Assembly (NCBI GenBank): GCA_023206055.1
Contig: CP065366.1
Coordinates: 2,790,001-2,854,000, forward strand
DNA length: 64,000 nt
Direction: 5' to 3'
From: Vibrio cyclitrophicus
Lineage (GTDB): Bacteria > Pseudomonadota > Gammaproteobacteria > Enterobacterales > Vibrionaceae
Below are positions 8,055 to 16,444 of the stretch, piece by piece. The stretch's first letter is position 1. Each line of letters starts with the position of its first letter. The position numbers and the translations under genes are program-made. The notes beneath the pieces are model-generated. The model saw nothing but the letters and a program-made list of their open reading frames with translations. It was not told the origin of the DNA and searched no databases.

Positions 8055-9302
8055 TTACTTTGGCGCTTTGAGTTGCATTTCTGGTTGAGCTCTTTTCTTG
8101 GCTGCCACTTTACGAGCCACAAACCAAATCAATAAGCCCAATAGAATAGCGACCACATTGCCCACCGCAATAATGATCATACTGCGCTGTCTGTCATCTT
8201 CACGTTTTTGAAGTACCATCAACTCTGCCGCGATACGCTTCTGCTCTGCAAGTGCTTCTTCTTGAAGACGTCGTGATTCTGCTAAGTCGATATCTTCAAC
8301 AACGCTGTACGACTGCTCGGTAATTGGAAATATCAGTGGGCGCTGACTTGAAGCATCAGTGGCATAAACCATCCCTGACCAATTATAAATCCCTAAATCG
8401 CCGTTGTAAGGCATCTCTAAAGCGACTTTCATTGCGTCGACTTCAGCTTGGCCCTGCCTATACGTGACATAATCATCAGGTGCTTTATGCTCAACGTGAA
8501 CCGCTAAAGAGCTCGGCGCGATCATACCCTGCTCGCCAGACACCACAATGGTGTGAGGTAAGCCCTCTTTTCGAGACTGAATGAAAGTAGTGGTGATCGG
8601 TGTTGGGTAAACTAAGACTTCTTGTTCCTGCGCTCGCAAAAATACACCATTGCCTGAAGTAATACGTGCGCGGTATTTGCCAGGCTCGATATCAATTGGC
8701 AAAGAGACAGTGAACACACCATCTCCAGCTTGTTCATCCAGACCACTGCCATCATCGGCAAACTCGCCCATAACAACAGGCACTGGGCGTGCTTCTCTCA
8801 CTAAAGACTCTTCGTTTTCGACAAACTTAGTAAACGTCACCTTAAGCTTCACGCGATCAAGAAAATCACGCAGCACAAGAGGTTTGCCATCTGAAGTCAA
8901 ACGGGCAGTAAATTTAATGTGTTCGGTTTGATACAACTTATCTGGAAACTCATTGGCATCCAAAACAAGGTGAGACAGGAGCTTGATGTTGTTCTTAGGG
9001 GAAACTTTACCGACCGCTTGCCAAGGGCCAGGCATCGGCTTGTCGATAGAGATAATGTCCATGGACGACTCTTCGTACCAACGGACATTATCAGCATTGC
9101 GCCAAGAGTAGTATTTCTTGCCGTCAGGGCGAACCAAAACGACGGGCTTAGAGTTATCGGCTCGATAAATCACAAAGGTGACTTGTTCAATACTGGGGTC
9201 AACTCTAAAACGGTTGTCCAATAAACTCATTACGGATTCCGTTGCTGCATGTAAGCTAAAGCTTAACAGCAATAAGTAACCGGTAGCCAATACCCTTAAC
9301 AT
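8055..9302 (-). CDS. TIGR03503-like periplasmic/membrane protein of unknown function
   Basis: I recognise this as the TIGR03503 type of conserved gammaproteobacterial protein; its function is not known to me. An N-terminal signal peptide (about residues 1-19, ending SLHA) leads into a mainly beta-rich exported region of some 330 residues. That region contains a stretch with DDGSGLDEQAGDGVFTVSL and YRARITSGNG, which looks like an Ig-like carbohydrate- or matrix-binding fold. A charged coiled-coil segment (about 340-380, rich in E, Q and R) comes next, then one transmembrane helix (about 380-402) and a short basic cytoplasmic tail. The topology suggests a periplasmic sensor or scaffold anchored at its C-terminus. 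GGGAGAAAG precedes the ATG. It starts only 9 bp after dnaQ on the same strand, so the two are probably co-transcribed. Confidence 0.75.
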   Translation of the reverse strand: MLRVLATGYLLLLSFSLHAATESVMSLLDNRFRVDPSIEQVTFVIYRADNSKPVVLVRPDGKKYYSWRNADNVRWYEESSMDIISIDKPMPGPWQAVGKVSPKNNIKLLSHLVLDANEFPDKLYQTEHIKFTARLTSDGKPLVLRDFLDRVKLKVTFTKFVENEESLVREARPVPVVMGEFADDGSGLDEQAGDGVFTVSLPIDIEPGKYRARITSGNGVFLRAQEQEVLVYPTPITTTFIQSRKEGLPHTIVVSGEQGMIAPSSLAVHVEHKAPDDYVTYRQGQAEVDAMKVALEMPYNGDLGIYNWSGMVYATDASSQRPLIFPITEQSYSVVEDIDLAESRRLQEEALAEQKRIAAELMVLQKREDDRQRSMIIIAVGNVVAILLGLLIWFVARKVAAKKRAQPEMQLKAPK

Positions 9303-9311
9303 ACTTTCTCC

Positions 9312-10079
9312 CTACTGACGCCAAAGGCAGCTTCCGCTTTTCTCGACGAGGTCTAAACGATTTTGATGCGCTTCTACTTCATCGGCCGTAGCTCGTAAAA
9401 CCTTTAGGGATTTTCGACCACTTTCTACTCTTCGTATACTTTCGGCTTCGCCTTCTTGTTGGCCAGCGTTAAATTGTAGCGAAGTTTGCCCACCCGTCAT
9501 CAATAAGTAGACGTCGGCTAGAATCTCCGCATCGAGCAATGCGCCGTGGAGAGTACGGTGCGAGTTATCAATACCGTAACGGTCACATAAGATATCTAGG
9601 TTGTTTCTTTTACCTGGGAATATCTTCTTCGCCATTGCCAAGGTATCGGTGACTTTGCAGTAGTCATCCGTTTTACCTATCGCTGGATTAAGCTTCTCAA
9701 ACTCATAGTCCATAAAGCCCGTATCGAAGGGCGCATTATGAGCCACCAGCTCCGCACCTTTGATAAAGTCGAGAAACTCTTTATGTATATCTTGATATTC
9801 AGGCTTATCAATCAAGAATTCATCGGTAATACCGTGAACGCCAATCGCCTCTTCTTGAATCGCACGATCGGGCTTGATGTAGACATGGAAATGACGCCCG
9901 GTCAACCTACGGTTGATGATCTCTACTGCACCAATTTCAACGATGCGGTGGCCCATATAGTGAGGACCACCTTCTGTATTCATACCGGTGGTTTCGGTAT
10001 CGAGTACAACAATGCGCTTATTTTCGTTCGAACTGTTTTTTTCGTTCGTGCTTTGTTCTGGAGTGCTACTGGTATTCAT
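9312..10079 (-). CDS. dnaQ: DNA polymerase III epsilon subunit (3'-5' proofreading exonuclease)
   Basis: DnaQ is the proofreading exonuclease of the replicative polymerase and binds DnaE, which is also in this window. The DEDDh active site is complete: Asp27 and Glu29 in LDTETTG, Asp119 in HNAPFDTGFMDYE, and His178 and Asp183 in HGALLDAE. QTSLQF at 198-203 matches the beta-clamp-binding motif (QTSMAF in E. coli). The C-terminal tail that binds DnaE is present. The protein has an extra polar N-terminus of about 15 residues relative to E. coli, rich in Ser, Asn and Glu. There is no clear Shine-Dalgarno sequence before the ATG and no good alternative start. It diverges from rnhA with a 56-bp gap, the usual gammaproteobacterial arrangement. 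Confidence 0.97.
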   Translation of the reverse strand: MNTSSTPEQSTNEKNSSNENKRIVVLDTETTGMNTEGGPHYMGHRIVEIGAVEIINRRLTGRHFHVYIKPDRAIQEEAIGVHGITDEFLIDKPEYQDIHKEFLDFIKGAELVAHNAPFDTGFMDYEFEKLNPAIGKTDDYCKVTDTLAMAKKIFPGKRNNLDILCDRYGIDNSHRTLHGALLDAEILADVYLLMTGGQTSLQFNAGQQEGEAESIRRVESGRKSLKVLRATADEVEAHQNRLDLVEKSGSCLWRQ

Positions 10080-10135
10080 AAGGATAACTGTGTCAGACTA
10101 TGCCGATAATGTGCTTGAGGTAATAGTATCAAATC

Positions 10136-10600
10136 ATGACGAAACAAGTTGAAATTTTCACTGATGGTTCTTGTTTAGGTAACCCTGGCCCAGGTGGCTA
10201 TGGCATCGTACTTCGCTACAAAAAAGTCGAAAAGACGCTAGCAGAAGGCTTCACGCTAACAACCAATAACCGTATGGAAATGCTCGCCGCCGTCGTTGCT
10301 CTCCAAGCCCTCAAAGAGCCTTGCTCTGTGATTCTGACCACAGATAGCCAATACGTGCGTCAAGGTATCACACAGTGGATTCACAACTGGAAAAAACGTG
10401 ACTGGAAGACAGCTGATAAGAAACCGGTTAAAAATGCCGATCTCTGGCAAAGGCTCGATAAAGAAACCGCTCGCCATAGCGTTGATTGGCGCTGGGTAAA
10501 AGGACACGCAGGACACAGAGAAAACGAGATGTGTGATGATTTAGCAAGAAACGCAGCGGAAAATCCAACTCAAGAAGATACGGGGTATCAGCCAAGCTAA
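10136..10600 (+). CDS. rnhA: ribonuclease HI
   Basis: RNase HI cuts the RNA strand of RNA-DNA hybrids and so clears R-loops and primer remnants. The 154-aa protein is nearly collinear with E. coli RnhA. All four catalytic acids keep the E. coli numbering: Asp10 (FTDGSCLGNPGPGG), Glu48 (NNRMEM), Asp70 (LTTDSQYV) and Asp134. The basic handle region (WIHNWKKRDWKTADKKPVKN) and the HAGHREN loop with the catalytic His are present. The gene diverges from dnaQ across 56 bp, and the two promoters must overlap, as in E. coli. A terminator follows at 10667. Confidence 0.98.
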   Translation: MTKQVEIFTDGSCLGNPGPGGYGIVLRYKKVEKTLAEGFTLTTNNRMEMLAAVVALQALKEPCSVILTTDSQYVRQGITQWIHNWKKRDWKTADKKPVKNADLWQRLDKETARHSVDWRWVKGHAGHRENEMCDDLARNAAENPTQEDTGYQPS

Positions 10601-10666
10601 TCACCTTTTGAAGTGAGATGTAGATTTCGAAGTAAATTTATAGTTTCTTAGACGGATAGATAGATG

Positions 10667-10692
10667 AAAAGCCGACAACTAGTCGGCTTTTT
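10667..10692. terminator. shared terminator between rnhA and the yafS-like gene
   Basis: AAAAGCCGAC pairs with GTCGGCTTTT around AACTA, with A and T tracts on both sides. The last codons of the converging minus-strand gene run into it. Confidence 0.85.
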
Positions 10693-11461
10693 CTGTTTTT
10701 AGCGGATATGAAGCCTTGTTTGAATGCTGCGTGGGACGGCTATTGGTTCTAAAGCTTGCTCCAACAGGAGAAAAGCGTCGCTTAAGGTGCCAATGAGGCT
10801 TAATCGGTTTGAGCGGATAAGTACGCTTACGAGCAACAATAAAGTATTGGCTTCCCGCAAAAGAAGCACAGCCGCCTAAGCTGTTCTCTAACCAGGTCCA
10901 CATCGCCTGATATTTACTCATCGGAAACAACGCATAGGTATCGCAATGAATCACTTCATAGTTCAATACACCTAACCAGTCTTTAATTCGGTTTGGCGTA
11001 TACATGCGCCCACTCCAAGGCAAACTGTTCTTTCGCCAAGGCATCAAACTGGCAAGCCCAGTCACACTGAAAGGGTTAAAGCCAGTGATGATGATATAGC
11101 CATCGTCCATCATCACTCGGTCTACTTCTCTCAATAAACGATGCGGGTCATTGCTATAATCTAACTGATGACTCAGCACTACAACATCAAAGCTTTTCTC
11201 CAAAAAGGGTAAATTATAGCCATCCGCTATCACATTATGTAATGGGTTCTGGATATCTAGGTTTACTTGATGTTGAATGTTGCAGGTGCAGCTAGAAATC
11301 TCACTACTGAGGCCGCCGAGCTTGAGCATATGGTAACCAAATAGCTTTGGGCACCACTCATCGAGTCGAGTTTGAATAGATTCTCTCAACCAGTCCCCAT
11401 TGTGCAATTGCGCCCAAGTGTAAGGATGTTCAAACTTCTTTCTGCTACGTGCTGGCTTCAT
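10679..11461 (-). CDS. yafS: class I SAM-dependent methyltransferase, YafS-like
   Basis: This is a small Rossmann-fold methyltransferase of unknown substrate. DVVVLSHQLDYSNDP with LLREVDRVMMDDGYIIITGFNPFS corresponds to motifs II-III of the UbiE/BioC-like family. The N-terminal motif I is divergent (YHMLKLGGLSS), lacking the usual GxGxG. The C-terminus (RRFSPVGASFRTN and beyond) is basic and poorly ordered. I begin at the ATG at 11461; a TTG one codon upstream is less likely. Gene order gloB-yafS-rnhA-dnaQ is the same as in E. coli, where YafS also has no firm role. The gene diverges from gloB with a 53-bp gap. Confidence 0.85.
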   Translation of the reverse strand: MKPARSRKKFEHPYTWAQLHNGDWLRESIQTRLDEWCPKLFGYHMLKLGGLSSEISSCTCNIQHQVNLDIQNPLHNVIADGYNLPFLEKSFDVVVLSHQLDYSNDPHRLLREVDRVMMDDGYIIITGFNPFSVTGLASLMPWRKNSLPWSGRMYTPNRIKDWLGVLNYEVIHCDTYALFPMSKYQAMWTWLENSLGGCASFAGSQYFIVARKRTYPLKPIKPHWHLKRRFSPVGASFRTNSRPTQHSNKASYPLKTEKAD

Positions 11462-11514
11462 CAATAATCTGTCTCACTTATTCTGTCGCACTGAAAGTGA
11501 CTGGAGAACCAATA

Positions 11515-12273
11515 ATGTTACATATCAAAAGCATACCTGCATTTAACGACAATTACATCTGGCTGATTCAAAATAGCGATCGCCGTTGTGCTGTCGTCGA
11601 CCCTGGTGATGCGACTCCAGTATTAGAGTACTTAGCACACCATGAGCTAACTTTAGATGCAATCTTGATTACACACCACCACCATGATCACATTGGTGGC
11701 GTTCCAGAACTAGTTAGACAATTTCCCGGCGTGGATGTCGTAGGTCCAAGGAATGAGCCTATCCCTACCTTAACTCACCCGGTTGATGATGGTGATCAAT
11801 TAGAACTGTTTGACGAAGTATTCCTCGTGCTAGGGCTCAGTGGACATACCGCGGGTCATATTGGTTATGTGGGCGATGCCAAACTATTTTGTGGTGATGT
11901 GCTGTTTTCAGCTGGCTGCGGCCGAATCATGGAAGGTACACCACAACAGATGTTTGATGCACTGAACAAGATCACAGCGCTGCCTCAAGAAACCGAAGTC
12001 TATTGTGCACATGAGTACACTGCAGCTAATATCGCTTTCGCATTAGCAGTTGAGCCTGATAACCAACATTTACAGCAATATCGCGACCAAGTGAACCGAC
12101 TTCGCGCTCAAAATAAGTCGACCATCCCCACAAATTTGAGACAAGAAAAGTTTGTGAACCCCTTCCTGCGCTATACCGAGCCAAGTGTAATGAAATCAGT
12201 GTCTAATCGCACCGAACAGACCGATCCTTTATCAGTATTCACTGCTTTGCGTGCGTGGAAGAACGAATTTTAA
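11515..12273 (+). CDS. gloB: hydroxyacylglutathione hydrolase (glyoxalase II)
   Basis: GloB hydrolyses S-lactoylglutathione to D-lactate and glutathione, the second step of methylglyoxal detoxification. The 252-aa protein is a metallo-beta-lactamase fold. The THHHHDH metal motif is at residues 53-59 (His54, His56, Asp58, His59). Further metal ligands sit in GHTAGHIGY and FCGDVLFSAGCGR, and the glutathione-binding C-terminus ends in RAWKNEF. I chose the ATG at 11515 because GGAGA lies 7 nt upstream and the sequence then begins MLHIKSIPAFNDNYIW, as in the family. The frame is open further upstream, but that part overlaps the divergent gene and has no support. Confidence 0.97.
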   Translation: MLHIKSIPAFNDNYIWLIQNSDRRCAVVDPGDATPVLEYLAHHELTLDAILITHHHHDHIGGVPELVRQFPGVDVVGPRNEPIPTLTHPVDDGDQLELFDEVFLVLGLSGHTAGHIGYVGDAKLFCGDVLFSAGCGRIMEGTPQQMFDALNKITALPQETEVYCAHEYTAANIAFALAVEPDNQHLQQYRDQVNRLRAQNKSTIPTNLRQEKFVNPFLRYTEPSVMKSVSNRTEQTDPLSVFTALRAWKNEF

Positions 12274-12282
12274 CAAATACAG

Positions 12283-12309
12283 ACTTGTCACTCATAGGGG
12301 GTGGCAAGT
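12283..12309 (+). other. stem-loop between gloB and mltD
   Basis: ACTTGTCAC pairs with GTGGCAAGT (one G-U) around a 9-nt loop. No T run follows, so it may be a weak terminator or an mRNA processing or stability element. Confidence 0.35.
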
Positions 12310-12343
12310 ATTATCATCGGCCGTTAATTAAAAAGGCTGTAAC

Positions 12344-13918
12344 ATGCGAGTTAAGTACAGCTGGGCTTTGGTATTACTACTTTCTGGTTGCCAATTAACT
12401 CAGTCAGATAATCCAGACCAAGCTTCCGAGCAAACCAACACATCTCCTACTAAAGAAGTTTCTCAAGCGAACGTTTCATCAGAAGCAACAGCCAAAGAAG
12501 ATCAAAAAGTTGAAGCACCTGTCGTTACTCCACAAACACAAGAAGATGTTTGGAAACGCATTGCGATGCAACTTGAAATGGAAGTACCAGACCAAAAGAA
12601 GGTCGACTACTACCGAACTTGGTATCTAAAGCACCCTAGTCATCTAAAAACCGTCTCACAACGAGCTGAACCTTTCCTTTATTTGATCACCACTAAGATT
12701 GAAGAAAAAGGCTTACCACTAGAATTGGCACTATTGCCCGTTGTAGAAAGCTCTTTCGATGCGTTTGCCTATTCTCATGGCAGTGCAGCAGGACTATGGC
12801 AATTCATTTCAGGCACAGGCAAAGACTACGGGCTTGAACAAAACTTCTGGTACGATGGTCGTCGCGATGTTGCCGCTTCTACCGATGCTGCATTGGATTT
12901 CCTCTCAGACCTTAACCGACGTTTCGATGGCGACTGGAATCACGCCATTGCCGCCTATAACAGTGGCGGTGGTCGTGTAAGCAGTGCTATCCGCAAAAAC
13001 AAAAAACTTGGTAAACCAATCGACTTCTTCTCTTTGGATTTACCAAAAGAGACCAGCAGCTATGTGCCTAAGCTACTTGCACTGGCTGACGTGATTGCCA
13101 ACCAAGAAAAGTATGGCATCGATATCCCTGCGATTCCAAACAAGCCGGTACTGACTCTGGTTAACCCTGAAGAGCAACTTGACCTAGCGATTGCTGCAAA
13201 CTATGCGGGCATTCCAGTCAAAGAACTGCAAGGCTACAACCCTGCTTATAACCAGTGGGCGACAGCGCCAGAAAAACATCAGCAATTATTGCTTCCTCTA
13301 AGCTCTGTTGAGAAGTTCAACAAAGAAGTGGCCGCCAATAAAGGCAAAGGCATGAAGTTAGTGCGTTATAAAGTACAATCTGGCGACAGCATCAGCGTAC
13401 TGGCAAGTAAATACAACACCACCAGCAAAGTGATTCGCTCTGCAAACGGAATGAACAACAACAATATCCGTATTGGTCAGCACCTACTTATCCCAACTTC
13501 AACCAAAGACGACAAAACGTACGCACTAAGCGCTTCAAACCGCCTAGCAAGCACACAGTCGAAGAGTCGTGGCCAATATAAGCTTAGCCATACCGTTAAA
13601 AGTGGTGACAGCCTATGGACGATTGCACGCGTAAATAAGGTATCTCACCAATCACTGGCTAAGTGGAATGGCATGGGACCACGCGACACGCTTAGAGTTG
13701 GTCAAGAACTGGTCATTTGGAAGAACGGCTCAGACGGCGCCATCATCCGCACGATCTTTTATAACGTAAGATCAGGTGACACAGTCAGCGCTATTGCATC
13801 AAAGTTCAAAGTAAAAAGTGCAGATGTTGTAAAATGGAACACTTTGCAGAACAAGAAATACCTACAGCCAGGACAAAAACTGAAGCTGTATGTTGATGTA
13901 ACTAAGGTAAGTGTATGA
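12344..13918 (+). CDS. mltD: membrane-bound lytic murein transglycosylase D
   Basis: MltD cleaves the MurNAc-GlcNAc bond of peptidoglycan, leaving 1,6-anhydro ends. The N-terminus is a lipoprotein signal with lipobox LLSGC, so Cys16 should be lipidated. A low-complexity linker (about 20-65, rich in Q, S, T, E) leads to the SLT domain, where Glu135 in LPVVESSFD is the catalytic acid and GLWQFI and AAYNSGGGRV complete the site. Three LysM domains follow at about 341-385, 416-460 and 474-520, each with a (Q/K/R)SGD(S/T) signature. The length, 524 aa, is longer than E. coli MltD (452 aa), which has two LysM domains. The stop overlaps the start of the next gene by 4 bp. Confidence 0.95.
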   Translation: MRVKYSWALVLLLSGCQLTQSDNPDQASEQTNTSPTKEVSQANVSSEATAKEDQKVEAPVVTPQTQEDVWKRIAMQLEMEVPDQKKVDYYRTWYLKHPSHLKTVSQRAEPFLYLITTKIEEKGLPLELALLPVVESSFDAFAYSHGSAAGLWQFISGTGKDYGLEQNFWYDGRRDVAASTDAALDFLSDLNRRFDGDWNHAIAAYNSGGGRVSSAIRKNKKLGKPIDFFSLDLPKETSSYVPKLLALADVIANQEKYGIDIPAIPNKPVLTLVNPEEQLDLAIAANYAGIPVKELQGYNPAYNQWATAPEKHQQLLLPLSSVEKFNKEVAANKGKGMKLVRYKVQSGDSISVLASKYNTTSKVIRSANGMNNNNIRIGQHLLIPTSTKDDKTYALSASNRLASTQSKSRGQYKLSHTVKSGDSLWTIARVNKVSHQSLAKWNGMGPRDTLRVGQELVIWKNGSDGAIIRTIFYNVRSGDTVSAIASKFKVKSADVVKWNTLQNKKYLQPGQKLKLYVDVTKVSV

Positions 13919-14601
13919 ACCCGTCAAGTAACCCACTCGTCATGCTGTTGGATATATTCCGTTCACCAACAGCGTGTTTCTTAGCGCTTTATCAGCGAAG
14001 TGCTTGGGGATGGCAACCCTACGTCGTATTAATGCTCAGCCCATTTTTATTTTGGGGTGCTTATTTTTCGAATGTAGATTTTGCATGGTTAAGTGCAGAG
14101 CTATCGCAACAACTGGCTCAAACTAACCCTGACCAATTGGCGTTACTTGACAGCAATACCTTACTCGCGAGTGAAATCATCAGCGACGTATTTGGCCGAA
14201 CATTAACCATCGTTCTATTGGCATTCTGGTTTAACCTAGCAACCAAGCCAAGCCAACATCAACATAGCTTTTGGCGCTGGTTCGCAGCGGCATCGGTTGT
14301 CATATTTCCGGCTGTTTTAGGTGATGTAGCAAGCTACGCAAGCCTAATACTCAAGCATGGACATGTGATGAACTACGCTGCAGACTTGAACAGCTTAAAT
14401 GGCTTGATTAAGTTACCGCTAACCAATGATTGGTCGCAGTTTGCTAGCTCATTACCACTATTGTTGCCTTGGTACATCGTACTGGGTTATGCCGCGGTAT
14501 TAACGTGGACTGAGTTTGAACGCGGGCAAGCGCTTGTGATTTCAGGCTTACCATGGGTTGGCTACTACCTAATCTGGGCGCTCTACATTTTAATCTTTTA
14601 A
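13915..14601 (+). CDS. YIP1-family integral membrane protein
   Basis: This is a polytopic inner-membrane protein of unknown function. It has about five hydrophobic segments: roughly residues 38-55 (YVVLMLSPFLFWGAYF), 90-108, 120-146, 180-200 and 205-228. The pattern and the early motif LDIFRSPTACFLAL suit the YIP1 superfamily, which is broad and poorly defined in bacteria. The ATG overlaps the mltD stop (ATGA), so translation is probably coupled and the two are co-expressed. A link to cell-wall remodelling is suggested only by this coupling. Confidence 0.75.
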   Translation: MNPSSNPLVMLLDIFRSPTACFLALYQRSAWGWQPYVVLMLSPFLFWGAYFSNVDFAWLSAELSQQLAQTNPDQLALLDSNTLLASEIISDVFGRTLTIVLLAFWFNLATKPSQHQHSFWRWFAAASVVIFPAVLGDVASYASLILKHGHVMNYAADLNSLNGLIKLPLTNDWSQFASSLPLLLPWYIVLGYAAVLTWTEFERGQALVISGLPWVGYYLIWALYILIF

Positions 14602-14701
14602 GTTGAAGGGATAAGGCTAGCGAAAACTCTCTAGCCTATTTGCTCCGTTAGATGACCCAACGTAACCACCGTGCGAATAGTTAAGCTCCAATAGCTAATA
14701 A

Positions 14702-15544
14702 CTATTTAGCCTTAAAGGTCACTCGCATAGGGTTATGATCAGAAGCGTCCGTAATGGGCGCTTTTGCTTTTTCTACCTCTAGCCCTCGATAGAACACGTG
14801 GTCGAGCACCAGCCCTGTAATGAACTGAGTCCTGTTATCGGGCTCAAAGGCAACTTCCATCAAGCCTACCTGTTCCAACGCATCTTTCAATACAGTAAAG
14901 CGAGTTTCACTCCAGCTATTAAAGTCTCCAGCAAAGATGACAGGCCCCCGATACTTTTGCAGATTATCAGTTAAGCTCTTGAGTTGAGCTTCATAATCTT
15001 CCGTACCAAAAGTAAAATTCACGGCATGGATATTAATCACAGCCAGCTCTTCGCCATTGCTTAGTTGGTAACGCGACCAAAGCGCGGATTTAGGCAGTTG
15101 AAGCCAAGGTTCTTCATGAGTAAATGCACAAGCTTCAATCGGTAAATGAGTTGCTAGGTTGAGTACACCTGCACTTTGCTCAAAGGCCTCAAACGCATTA
15201 ACACGAGTGCTTCCCCACTGGCCGCTCGTTACCCATTGGCGAAGCCCTTGTGTCATACTCGCTTCTTGCAACAAGACTAAATCGCTACCTGCTGACAGCT
15301 TATTTAACTCATTCTGCCAATTATTTCGGTTTTGCTTGTAGATATTCCACACCGTAATGTCCAAGCCATCAGACACATCAATCGCTTTCGGCGCAGAGTT
15401 TTGATAGCAGCTGTAGGTATCATTGCTGGTACCTTGAGAGGAAGTGATCAGGTTGGGTTTATTCGGGATCACGAAGATAAAATGAAAACTAACGACAGCA
15501 AGCGTTATCAATAGCGTGATAACAATGATGACTTTCTTAAACAT
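14702..15544 (-). CDS. yafD: endonuclease/exonuclease/phosphatase-family protein, YafD-like
   Basis: The EEP fold is shared by nucleases, phosphatases and sphingomyelinases; the substrate is unknown here. An N-terminal membrane anchor (about residues 3-25) places the domain outside the cytoplasm or at the membrane. The catalytic motifs are visible: the Glu of DLVLLQEAS, the Asp and Asn of VIFAGDFNSW, and the Asp and His of ASDHNPMRV. I start at the ATG at 15544 (MFKKVIIVIT), 280 aa; the frame is open 61 codons further, but that would overlap glnB and the terminator. Its position near mltD matches yafD of E. coli, which supports orthology. A signal-anchor plus EEP domain is the YafD layout. 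Confidence 0.82.
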   Translation of the reverse strand: MFKKVIIVITLLITLAVVSFHFIFVIPNKPNLITSSQGTSNDTYSCYQNSAPKAIDVSDGLDITVWNIYKQNRNNWQNELNKLSAGSDLVLLQEASMTQGLRQWVTSGQWGSTRVNAFEAFEQSAGVLNLATHLPIEACAFTHEEPWLQLPKSALWSRYQLSNGEELAVINIHAVNFTFGTEDYEAQLKSLTDNLQKYRGPVIFAGDFNSWSETRFTVLKDALEQVGLMEVAFEPDNRTQFITGLVLDHVFYRGLEVEKAKAPITDASDHNPMRVTFKAK

Positions 15545-15564
15545 ATAGCACCCTACCAGAAATG

Positions 15565-15591
15565 AAAAAGGAGCGATAAACGCTCCTTTTA
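15565..15591 (-). terminator. glnB terminator
   Basis: AAAAGGAGCG and CGCTCCTTTT form a perfect stem around a 5-nt loop. On the minus strand the stem runs into T residues, just past the glnB stop. Confidence 0.8.
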
Positions 15592-15605
15592 GGGTAATAG
15601 TTTTT

Positions 15606-15944
15606 TTATACGGCGTCTTCGTCTTCTTCGCCAGTACGAATACGTACCACACGTTCAACTTCAGTAATGAAGATCTTACCGTCACCGATTTTACCTGTTT
15701 GAGCCGTCTCGATGATGGTATCAACACATTGGTCAGCCACTTCGTCGGTCACAACGATTTCTAGTTTCACTTTAGGTAAAAAGTCGACCATGTACTCTGC
15801 GCCGCGGTATAGCTCAGTATGACCTTTTTGACGTCCAAAGCCTTTAACTTCAGATACTGTCATACCTGTAATACCCACTTCTGCAAGTGCTTCACGTACA
15901 TCATCAAGTTTGAATGGCTTGATAATGGCTTCAATCTTTTTCAT
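15606..15944 (-). CDS. glnB: nitrogen regulatory protein P-II (GlnB)
   Basis: GlnB is the trimeric sensor of glutamine and 2-oxoglutarate. It controls NtrB and GlnE and is uridylylated by GlnD, which lies at 38891 in this window. The 112-aa protein has Tyr51, the uridylylation site, in the T-loop (GHTELYRGAEY). The nucleotide-binding B-loop GKIGDGKIF and the C-loop RIRTGEEDEDA are intact. The start codon is decided by the ribosome-binding site: AAGGG abuts the first ATG (15950) and is 6 nt before the second (15944), and the second gives the standard length. No amtB is adjacent, which separates it from GlnK-type copies. Confidence 0.97.
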   Translation of the reverse strand: MKKIEAIIKPFKLDDVREALAEVGITGMTVSEVKGFGRQKGHTELYRGAEYMVDFLPKVKLEIVVTDEVADQCVDTIIETAQTGKIGDGKIFITEVERVVRIRTGEEDEDAV

Positions 15945-16007
15945 GTTCATCCCTTAAACTGTGCGAATAGCTCATTATCGGTTAGCTATAGTAAACATTC
16001 AATGAAA

Positions 16008-16034
16008 AAAGCCAGAGCTTTAAAGCTCTGGCTC
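16008..16034 (-). terminator. cytochrome c gene terminator
   Basis: AGCCAGAGC pairs perfectly with GCTCTGGCT around TTTAAA. On the minus strand six T follow. It ends the cytochrome gene before glnB. Confidence 0.85.
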
Positions 16035-16074
16035 GAAATTTATCATCTTGTTTAATCAGCGCTTTGAGAAGGTT

Positions 16075-16386
16075 TTACTTAAGGCTTGCGTAGTAAGCAG
16101 CTAGATTCGCGATGTCTTCATCACTCAGCATTGAAGCCTGAGCCTGCATTACAGCGGCCAAACCACCGGTACGCTGGCCGTTCTTATAGGCGTTAATTGA
16201 TGAAGCGATGTATTGCTCGTTTTGACCCTTAAGGTTTGGATAGCCAGGGATCACTGCGATACCGTCTACACCATGACATGCCGCACAGATTGCTGCTTTA
16301 GCTTGACCCGCAGCAACATCACCCGCCAGAGCGTTACCACTCAATAGTCCAAATCCAAGAACTAATCCTAGTGTAATTTTCTTCAT
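16075..16386 (-). CDS. small periplasmic class I cytochrome c
   Basis: This is a single-haem electron carrier of the c4/c5/c553 type. A signal peptide (residues 1 to about 22, MKKITLGLVLGFGLLSG..ALA) sends it to the periplasm. CAACH is the haem-binding motif, and the Met of QAQASML or AAVMQ is the probable sixth ligand. The mature protein is about 80 residues. I start at the ATG at 16386, where GGA lies 7 nt upstream; a more distal in-frame ATG adds four residues. It probably donates electrons to a terminal oxidase, but no oxidase gene is nearby, so the partner is unknown. Confidence 0.9.
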   Translation of the reverse strand: MKKITLGLVLGFGLLSGNALAGDVAAGQAKAAICAACHGVDGIAVIPGYPNLKGQNEQYIASSINAYKNGQRTGGLAAVMQAQASMLSDEDIANLAAYYASLK

Positions 16387-16444
16387 TGCATATTCCATTA
16401 ATTATTTTTATTAAAGTGACGGTAAATTGTGACACAAACTTTTT

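Noticed and set aside
15545..15727. N-terminal 61-codon extension of the YafD-like protein
   Set aside because: It overlaps glnB and its terminator, and the start at 15544 gives a normal membrane anchor.
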